NCBI GenBank assembly: GCA_905193995.1
Contig: CAJJQT010000031.1
Span: 1 to 11,969 of the forward strand
Length of the DNA stretch: 11,969 nt
Origin: an uncultured Porphyromonadaceae bacterium
GTDB lineage: Bacteria > Bacteroidota > Bacteroidia > Bacteroidales > Muribaculaceae
Direction of reading: 5' to 3'
This document shows positions 8,150 to 11,969 of the stretch, in pieces (the first letter of the stretch is position 1; each line of letters starts with the position of its first letter). The notes below the pieces were generated by a model, which saw nothing but the letters and a program-made list of their open reading frames with translations, searched no databases and was not told the DNA's origin. The translations under genes and the position numbers were made by a program.

Positions 8150-8947
8150 TTATTCATTCACAAAGATAAAGCGCCAGGGGAATGCCTGTGACAGCTCCTT
8201 GTCGCCCTTGAGAGCCTTGTACTCGACGCGCACACCTTCTATCCCCAGCTTGCGGAACATGGCCTCGAAACTTTCACGCAGCGAGCCCAGCGACGAATAG
8301 CTGCGTACGAGCGGCTTCTCATATAGCCCCGTCAGTAGTCCCTGGCCCGAATTGGCGTAGCGGCTCTCGTCCGGGAAAGTGACCGTATAGGTCAGGAAGC
8401 CTCCCTTGACCGACAGTTCTACACTCTGCGCCTGAGCCCACGCTGCACGATTGGGCAACGACGGCTCCAGCATCGCGCAGAGCTCGGACTTCACTTTGCC
8501 ACCGTCGAGCTGCGACGGAAGCGCCTTGTACAGATTGCGCAGTTGGGCGCCCGTATACTTGTACTCACGCTTGAAATCGTATATGTCAGCGACAGAAAGC
8601 ACTACCGCACCATCCGTACCCTCGACTGCTTTCACGACAGCGTTGAACACCTTGGCCGGCGACTGCTTCAGCTGTTGGGCCAGGTAATAGTTCATCAGCG
8701 CGTCGCCCACGGCCTCGAAGCGGATAAGCGAATCGCGCACTACGGCATCTACACGTATATCCTTACCGTCTGCCACGGCCTTGACGGCCGTCACAGGCGC
8801 CTCACTCTCTGCCAGTACACTGTCGAGCGAAGCGGCGGCCTTCTGCAGCCGCTCCTCCTTGTTCACACCGCCGCCGCACGAAGCCATCGCGGCCATCACA
8901 CACAAAGCCACGGCCATAGCCACGGCACTTTTCATAATCTTCTTCAT
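8150..8947 (-). CDS. uncharacterised lipoprotein, 265 residues
   Basis: I do not recognise the family. The N-terminus MKKIMK is basic, residues 7-22 are hydrophobic, and the lipobox MASC puts the lipidated residue at Cys24, followed by GGG. It should be a lipid-anchored envelope protein. The mature part has a Lys/Glu/Ala-rich helical start (28-43), an alternating mid region, an aromatic patch [18 protein letters not shown] and a C-terminus ending in WRFIFVNE. No catalytic motif, repeat or membrane span is seen. The ATG at 8947 was chosen because it gives a clean signal peptide; the longer possible start at 8983 adds twelve residues in front of the basic region. It is in line with rpiB and pepT on the same strand. 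Confidence 0.75.
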   Translation of the reverse strand: MKKIMKSAVAMAVALCVMAAMASCGGGVNKEERLQKAAASLDSVLAESEAPVTAVKAVADGKDIRVDAVVRDSLIRFEAVGDALMNYYLAQQLKQSPAKVFNAVVKAVEGTDGAVVLSVADIYDFKREYKYTGAQLRNLYKALPSQLDGGKVKSELCAMLEPSLPNRAAWAQAQSVELSVKGGFLTYTVTFPDESRYANSGQGLLTGLYEKPLVRSYSSLGSLRESFEAMFRKLGIEGVRVEYKALKGDKELSQAFPWRFIFVNE

Positions 8948-8980
8948 ATCCGATATATCACATTGCGGCCTCACGGGCCA

Positions 8981-9022
8981 CATTCATAATTCTTAATTAT
9001 GCATTCTCAATTCCTAATTTCA
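8981..9022. repeat. degenerate 21-bp tandem repeat with an AT-rich hairpin
   Basis: Two adjacent 21-base units, 8981-9001 and 9002-9022, agree at about 15 of 21 positions; both start CATTC and contain AATTCnTAATT. The first unit holds a perfect inverted repeat, CATAATT (8985-8991) and AATTATG (8995-9001), with a 3-base loop. It sits between rpiB and the lipoprotein gene and touches the rpiB stop codon. AT-rich spacer repeats of this look are common in Bacteroidales, but I assign no function. Confidence 0.4.
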
Positions 9023-9481
9023 TCCGCACGTGCATCCCTTTACAGGAATCTTCTCGATGCGGCGCTCGTGGCGGCCGCCGTCGAAACCCGTGGTCAGGAA
9101 CACATCCACGATCTGCATCGCAGTCTCAGGAGTGATGAACCGCGCCGGCATCACCAGCACGTTCGCATCGTTGTGAGCCCGTGCCAGCCGCGCCAGCTCA
9201 GGCTCCCAGCACAGTGCCGCACGGATGCCCTGATGCTTGTTCAGCGTCATGCCTATGCCGTTCCCGGTGCCGCACATCGCGATCGCCGGGTAACACTCGC
9301 CGCGCTCGACCGCCAGTGCGCACGGATGCGCGAAATCGGGATAATCGCACGACTCAGTGCCGTACGTGCCGAAGTCCTTGTATTCATACCCGAGCTCCGT
9401 CAGATGCGCCTCCACGGCACATTTGAGCTCATATCCGGCATGGTCGCTGCACATGCCCACAATGCTCTTCTTTCCTTCCAT
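9020..9481 (-). CDS. rpiB: ribose-5-phosphate isomerase B
   Basis: Interconverts ribose 5-phosphate and ribulose 5-phosphate in the pentose phosphate pathway; 153 residues, normal length. Seen: MCSDHAGYELK (10-20), the substrate-binding DHAG loop; MCGTGNGIGM (69-78) with catalytic Cys70 and the anion-hole loop; NKHQGIRAAL; RAHNDANVLVMPARF (101-115) with His103; and GFDGGRHERRIEKI near the end. The last residues are KGCTCG, an unusual pair of cysteines in a tail that is variable in the family. It is the first gene of the minus-strand unit, with a good -7 box about 80 nt upstream. Related sugar isomerases (LacAB) share the fold, but the HERR ending and CGTG loop favour RpiB. Confidence 0.94.
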   Translation of the reverse strand: MEGKKSIVGMCSDHAGYELKCAVEAHLTELGYEYKDFGTYGTESCDYPDFAHPCALAVERGECYPAIAMCGTGNGIGMTLNKHQGIRAALCWEPELARLARAHNDANVLVMPARFITPETAMQIVDVFLTTGFDGGRHERRIEKIPVKGCTCG

Positions 9482-9562
9482 AATAGTAATATTTTTTTAC
9501 TATTCACAATCAATCCCGCGCCCAAAAAGTTCATCTGAACGTCCGGAAACGCAGAAATCTTT

Positions 9563-9571
9563 GCAAAAATA
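9563..9571 (-). promoter_or_regulatory. Bacteroidota-type -7 element upstream of rpiB
   Basis: On the minus strand the sequence reads TATTTTTGC, an exact TAnnTTTG match, about 80 nt upstream of the rpiB ATG. The TTTG candidates further upstream lie at spacings of 13 and 25 nt, neither ideal, so the -33 box is unclear. Confidence 0.45.
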
Positions 9572-9593
9572 GTAAAAAAAAATCCAAAACCGC

Positions 9594-9622
9594 TTGCAAA
9601 CCAAAAAAAATTCGTAACTTTG
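9594..9622 (+). promoter_or_regulatory. promoter of the tRNA-Leu gene
   Basis: TTG at 9594-9596 and TAACTTTG at 9615-9622 are separated by 18 nt, a very good Bacteroidota -33/-7 pair. Transcription would start near 9628, some 58 nt before the mature tRNA 5' end. It points away from the rpiB promoter, the two -7 boxes being about 45 nt apart. Confidence 0.75.
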
Positions 9623-9685
9623 CCCCTGCAAACGCAAAAAGCGACCTCCGGCGAGCGAGCCGGCAGCGCTACAAAAGCGGAGCAA

Positions 9686-9766
9686 GCCCAGGTGGCGGAA
9701 TGGTAGACGCGCTCGTTTCAGGTGCGAGTGCTGCGAGGCGTGCAGGTTCGAGTCCTGTTCTGGGCA
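9686..9766 (+). tRNA. tRNA-Leu, anticodon CAG
   Basis: The cloverleaf folds by eye. Acceptor GCCCAGG at the 5' end pairs with TCTGGGC (9759-9765), with one G-T wobble, and the discriminator is A9766. The anticodon stem is CTCGT (9712-9716) with GCGAG (9724-9728), loop TTCAGGT, anticodon CAG at 9719-9721, reading CUG. A long variable arm, as expected for leucine tRNA, precedes the T arm GCAGG/CCTGT with loop TTCGAGT (9747-9753). After A9766 the sequence is CCCC, so the CCA end is not encoded and must be added. The gene has its own promoter and terminator. tRNA 3' ends are frequent integration sites, and the sequence character changes just downstream. Confidence 0.97.
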
Positions 9767-9770
9767 CCCC

Positions 9771-9813
9771 AAAATCCCGTAACTATTTGATTTTCAATAG
9801 TTGCGGGATTTTT
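9771..9813 (+). terminator. intrinsic terminator of tRNA-Leu
   Basis: A 15-bp stem, AATCCCGTAACTATT (9773-9787) with AATAGTTGCGGGATT (9796-9810), with one G-T pair and an 8-base loop, followed by a T tract. An A tract on the other side means the structure could also stop transcription arriving from the right. Confidence 0.9.
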
Positions 9814-9823
9814 CTTTTGTTTT

Positions 9824-9845
9824 TGTCTGCAAAATGTCTGCAAAA
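9824..9845 (+). repeat. tandem direct repeat TGTCTGCAAAA x2
   Basis: Two perfect 11-base copies lie end to end (9824-9834 and 9835-9845), eight bases after the tRNA terminator T-rich run. The GTCTGC core recurs in the palindrome at 9907-9927. Repeats of this sort beside a tRNA are typical of recombinase-binding regions of integrative elements, but that role is inferred. Confidence 0.7.
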
Positions 9846-9906
9846 CGGAAGTCAATAACTCATTCCTCCCCCATTTTTTATTAAAAAATCCACCGTACAG
9901 GTATGA

Positions 9907-9927
9907 TTTTGTCTGCCGCAGACAAAA
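9907..9927. repeat. perfect palindrome built from the GTCTGC motif
   Basis: Ten-base arms TTTTGTCTGC (9907-9916) and GCAGACAAAA (9918-9927) flank a single C. The same ten bases also occur at 9821-9830. It could be an operator or a recombination-protein site, or form a hairpin; there is no T tract directly behind it to make it a standard terminator. Confidence 0.7.
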
Positions 9928-10108
9928 CTAAATGTTAAAAATGACCCTCTTGAAATTTTAACAACGGTTAAATTGTTAACGCGAGTTCCCTCGCTGCTAC
10001 CCTCGGAAGCATAAAGAATCCAGCGGATTTGTACCGATTTGTTTCTAAACTATCCATTGACGAACCCTCGTATGTAAAAATGTGTTTCTATTTTATATCC
10101 GAAACAAA

Positions 10109-10678
10109 ATGAGTACATACGACCTCCCATATTATGAAAATGTGCTCTGTGAGAGAATGTCGTTTATCGAACCATTCTGCACAGATTGGGAGGCTGTGAA
10201 TGTCAATCATCTCATAGAGCTTAAGGACTGCCTGGATAAAGAATGGATGAATTTTCAACGTGCCATACTCGCAGATATGCAGAGTGGCTTTTACGGTTCC
10301 TATTGCGTAAGATCCATTTATTGCACCCTCAAAAAATTTTCAAGATGGTTCTATGATTTGAAGGATATAATCTGCATGGCACTCAAACACACGATACATG
10401 AGGTCGTTCAAAAAGCTGTCATTGCCAGAGCTATTGCAAATGCCATCGAAGTCATTTGGGTACCTTTTATATGGGAAAGATACGAAGAACTGAAAAAGGA
10501 ATCTCAGAGACTACCTGAGACTCTTACAGCAGATGAGCTTAGACGAGCCAAGATGCGTAATATTGACGAAGTGAACAGAGATCATGCCTTGCGCAACCTG
10601 TTTAGTGTTATCACCGGTTCAAGCACAGAAGAAAACAACAGACAGACAACCCAATGTCATCTTTATCATAGCCGATGA
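10109..10678 (+). CDS. unrecognised helical protein, 189 residues; 3' part overlaps the sulfatase
   Basis: I do not recognise a family. The ATG at 10109 (MSTYDLPYYENVL) is preferred over an upstream GTG at 10082. The protein is rich in Trp, Tyr and amphipathic helix-forming stretches (for example CLDKEWMNFQRAIL and TIHEVVQKAVIARAIANAIE), with charged EELKKESQRLPETLTADEL toward the end; no signal peptide or clear membrane span. GC is about 42-47% in sampled lines, well below the core genes. From about residue 159 on the same DNA also encodes the sulfatase start in another frame, and the last 30 residues (ALRNLFSV onward) look like read-through into sulfatase sequence rather than a domain end. 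It may therefore be a truncated or fused gene of a mobile element. Confidence 0.5.
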   Translation: MSTYDLPYYENVLCERMSFIEPFCTDWEAVNVNHLIELKDCLDKEWMNFQRAILADMQSGFYGSYCVRSIYCTLKKFSRWFYDLKDIICMALKHTIHEVVQKAVIARAIANAIEVIWVPFIWERYEELKKESQRLPETLTADELRRAKMRNIDEVNRDHALRNLFSVITGSSTEENNRQTTQCHLYHSR

Positions 10679-11969
10679 CCTCGGCTACGGTGACATGAGT
10701 TGCTACGGTGCGCATCGTGTCCGAACTCCTCACGTGGATGCGTTGGCAGACAGCGGTATTCGCTTTACGGATGCTCATGCGGTAGCTTCCACCAGTACAC
10801 CGTCGCGTTACTCTCTGTTTACTGGACATTATGCTTGGCGCAGAACCGATACGGGAATTGCCCGGGGCGATGCGGGAATGATTATCCGACCCGAGCAGAC
10901 TACGATTGCCGATATGTTCAAGGTAGCCGGATATACCACCGGAGCTATCGGGAAGTGGCATTTGGGACTGGGCGACCAGACAGGTACACAGAACTGGAAC
11001 CAAAAGGTTTGCCCCGGGCCGGAAGATATTGGTTTCGACTATTCCTGCTTGATGGCAGCCACTGGAGACCGTGTGCCTTGCGTATGGATGGAGAATCAGC
11101 AGGTGCTTGATTACGACCCGTCGGCCCCCATTGAGGTGAGTTATACCCAACCTTTTCCTGGCGAACCGACTGGAAAGAATAATCCGGAGCTACTGACCAA
11201 CCTAAAGCCCTCGCCCAATCACGGACACAACCAAGCCATCGTCAATGGTATTTCGCGCATCGGATACATGAAGGGAGGAGGCAAGGCACTGTGGAAGGAC
11301 GAAAACATTGCTGACACCATTATTGCTAAATCGGTAGGTTTTATCGAGCGTAATAGCGACAAACCCTTCTTCTTGTATGTAGGAACCAATGACGTGCATG
11401 TACCCCGTTTTCCCCACCCGCGTTTTGTAGGTAAAAGCGGAATGGGCTATCGAGGAGATGCTATTCTTCAGTTCGATTACACGGTTGGCAAAATCGTAGA
11501 AGCGTTGGAGAGAAAAGGATTGAGAGAAAACACGCTGATTGTGTTGAGTAGCGACAACGGTCCAGTAGTGGATGACGGCTATCAGGATCAAGCAGTGGAG
11601 CTGCTAGGCGACCACCGTCCGTGGGGTAACCTGCGTGGCGGTAAATATAGTAATTTTGAAGCGGGTACTCGCATTCCGTTTATTGTTAGTTGGCCTGATA
11701 AAGTAAAAAAAGGTAAAATTTCGGATGCTTTGGTATCTCAGATTGATTTATTTGCTTCAATGGCTGAATTGGTGGGACAAGAGATACAGCCGGGTGCCGG
11801 AGTAGACAGTCAGAATCAGTTGAAAGCCTTTTTGGGTACTGATCGTAAGGGGCGTGACTATGTGATCGAAGCTTCCGGTTCTTTGTCTGTTTCAGACGGA
11901 GCTTGGAAATATATTACTCCGAATAAAGGGGCAGCTTTTATGAAACTAACAAGGACTGAGACTGGTAAT
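10584..11969 (+). CDS. secreted serine-type sulfatase, partial (runs off right edge)
   Basis: Formylglycine-dependent S1 sulfatase that hydrolyses sulfate esters, here probably on glycans; 462 codons visible, open to the window end. Seen: NVIFIIADDLGYGDMS (24-39) with Ca-binding Asp31 and Asp32; STPSR (71-75) followed by LFTG, the Ser-type maturation motif with Ser71 to become formylglycine; GKWHLG (123-128) with Lys124 and His126; DVHVPRF with His272; SSDNGP with Asp324 and Asn325; and RGGKYSNFEAG with Lys354. The ATG at 10584 is the only nearby in-frame start, because a stop lies at 10572-10574. It gives MPCATCLVLSPVQAQ, which looks like the end of a signal peptide (cleavage after VQA) without its basic N-terminal part, so the gene may be truncated or re-started at 5'. 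Maturation would need an anaerobic sulfatase-maturing enzyme encoded elsewhere. The S1 subfamily, and hence the substrate, is not assigned. Confidence 0.9.
   Translation, partial: MPCATCLVLSPVQAQKKTTDRQPNVIFIIADDLGYGDMSCYGAHRVRTPHVDALADSGIRFTDAHAVASTSTPSRYSLFTGHYAWRRTDTGIARGDAGMIIRPEQTTIADMFKVAGYTTGAIGKWHLGLGDQTGTQNWNQKVCPGPEDIGFDYSCLMAATGDRVPCVWMENQQVLDYDPSAPIEVSYTQPFPGEPTGKNNPELLTNLKPSPNHGHNQAIVNGISRIGYMKGGGKALWKDENIADTIIAKSVGFIERNSDKPFFLYVGTNDVHVPRFPHPRFVGKSGMGYRGDAILQFDYTVGKIVEALERKGLRENTLIVLSSDNGPVVDDGYQDQAVELLGDHRPWGNLRGGKYSNFEAGTRIPFIVSWPDKVKKGKISDALVSQIDLFASMAELVGQEIQPGAGVDSQNQLKAFLGTDRKGRDYVIEASGSLSVSDGAWKYITPNKGAAFMKLTRTETGN

Larger units (their letters stand above)
9767..10108. other. 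gene-free island edge between tRNA-Leu and the unknown ORF
   Basis: This 342-base stretch holds no convincing gene. After the tRNA terminator it contains the GTCTGC direct repeats and palindrome listed separately. Two more dyads follow: TTAACAA (9958-9964) with TTGTTAA (9973-9979) over an 8-base spacer, and GCGAG (9981-9985) with CTCGC (9990-9994) around TTCC. A short direct repeat ATTTGT occurs twice near 10025-10042. No clean -33/-7 pair for the following ORF was found. The packing of dyads and the drop in GC suggest the end of an inserted element. Confidence 0.5.

Noticed and set aside
6987-8300. Long plus-strand ORF of 437 codons
   Set aside because: It is the complement of pepT, which has every zinc ligand and the correct length; long antisense frames are expected in GC-rich genes.
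8965-8980. GGCC/GGCC inverted repeat upstream of the lipoprotein gene
   Set aside because: A 4-bp stem in GC-rich sequence is expected by chance and has no T tract.
9500-9772. Minus-strand ORF of 90 codons
   Set aside because: It covers the tRNA-Leu gene and its promoter, so it cannot be a normal protein gene; the initial residues come from the complement of the tRNA.
10611-11591. Minus-strand ORFs opposite the sulfatase
   Set aside because: Antisense to a sulfatase with a full set of catalytic motifs.
1-11969. CRISPR array, rRNA, riboswitch or toxin-antitoxin pair
   Set aside because: I saw no regularly spaced repeats, rRNA sequence, recognisable riboswitch core or toxin/antitoxin pair anywhere in the window.

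Overview
The window looks like a Bacteroidales (Bacteroidota) chromosome with a GC-rich core (36 of 60 bases G+C in a sampled core line, 3061-3120). Supporting signs are promoter elements of the Bacteroidota type (TTG about 20 nt upstream of TAnnTTTG), lipoprotein signals, a short DXS-like protein, a peptidase T / MiaA pair of the usual Bacteroidales type, and a sulfatase. I cannot fix the genus from sequence alone; Muribaculaceae- or Alistipes-like groups would fit the GC.

Layout. (1) 1-1121, minus: N-terminal 373 residues of a 1-deoxy-D-xylulose-5-phosphate synthase-like enzyme, running off the left edge. (2) 1249-5944, plus: a tight six-gene unit, mostly joined by 4-nt ATGA overlaps: GT4 glycosyltransferase, extended-SDR epimerase/dehydratase, an 84-residue membrane protein, an O-methyltransferase, a SPOUT RNA 2'-O-methyltransferase and an S66 LD-carboxypeptidase lipoprotein. 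(3) 5980-9481, minus and convergent with the previous unit: rpiB, an uncharacterised lipoprotein, pepT and miaA, the last two joined by a GTGA overlap. (4) 9594-9816, plus: a complete tRNA-Leu(CAG) gene with its own promoter and a strong intrinsic terminator. (5) 9817-11969: a different kind of DNA. It is lower in GC, has no housekeeping gene, and begins with repeated GTCTGC motifs and several dyads. An unrecognised 189-residue ORF follows, then a serine-type sulfatase that runs off the right edge and starts inside that ORF in another frame.

How it fits together. Regions 1-4 are ordinary core functions: isoprenoid or other thiamine-diphosphate chemistry, envelope glycan and peptidoglycan handling, RNA modification, peptide breakdown and the pentose phosphate pathway. 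Region 5 is best read as the edge of an acquired island next to a tRNA gene, a classical integration place, although no integrase is in view. The sulfatase would be exported and would cleave sulfate from host or dietary glycans after conversion of Ser71 to formylglycine.

I found no convincing undescribed multi-gene system. The most unusual parts are the patchwork boundary at about 10570-10660, the GTCTGC repeat/palindrome cluster beside the tRNA, and the DXS-like protein that lacks about 31 residues of an internal segment.
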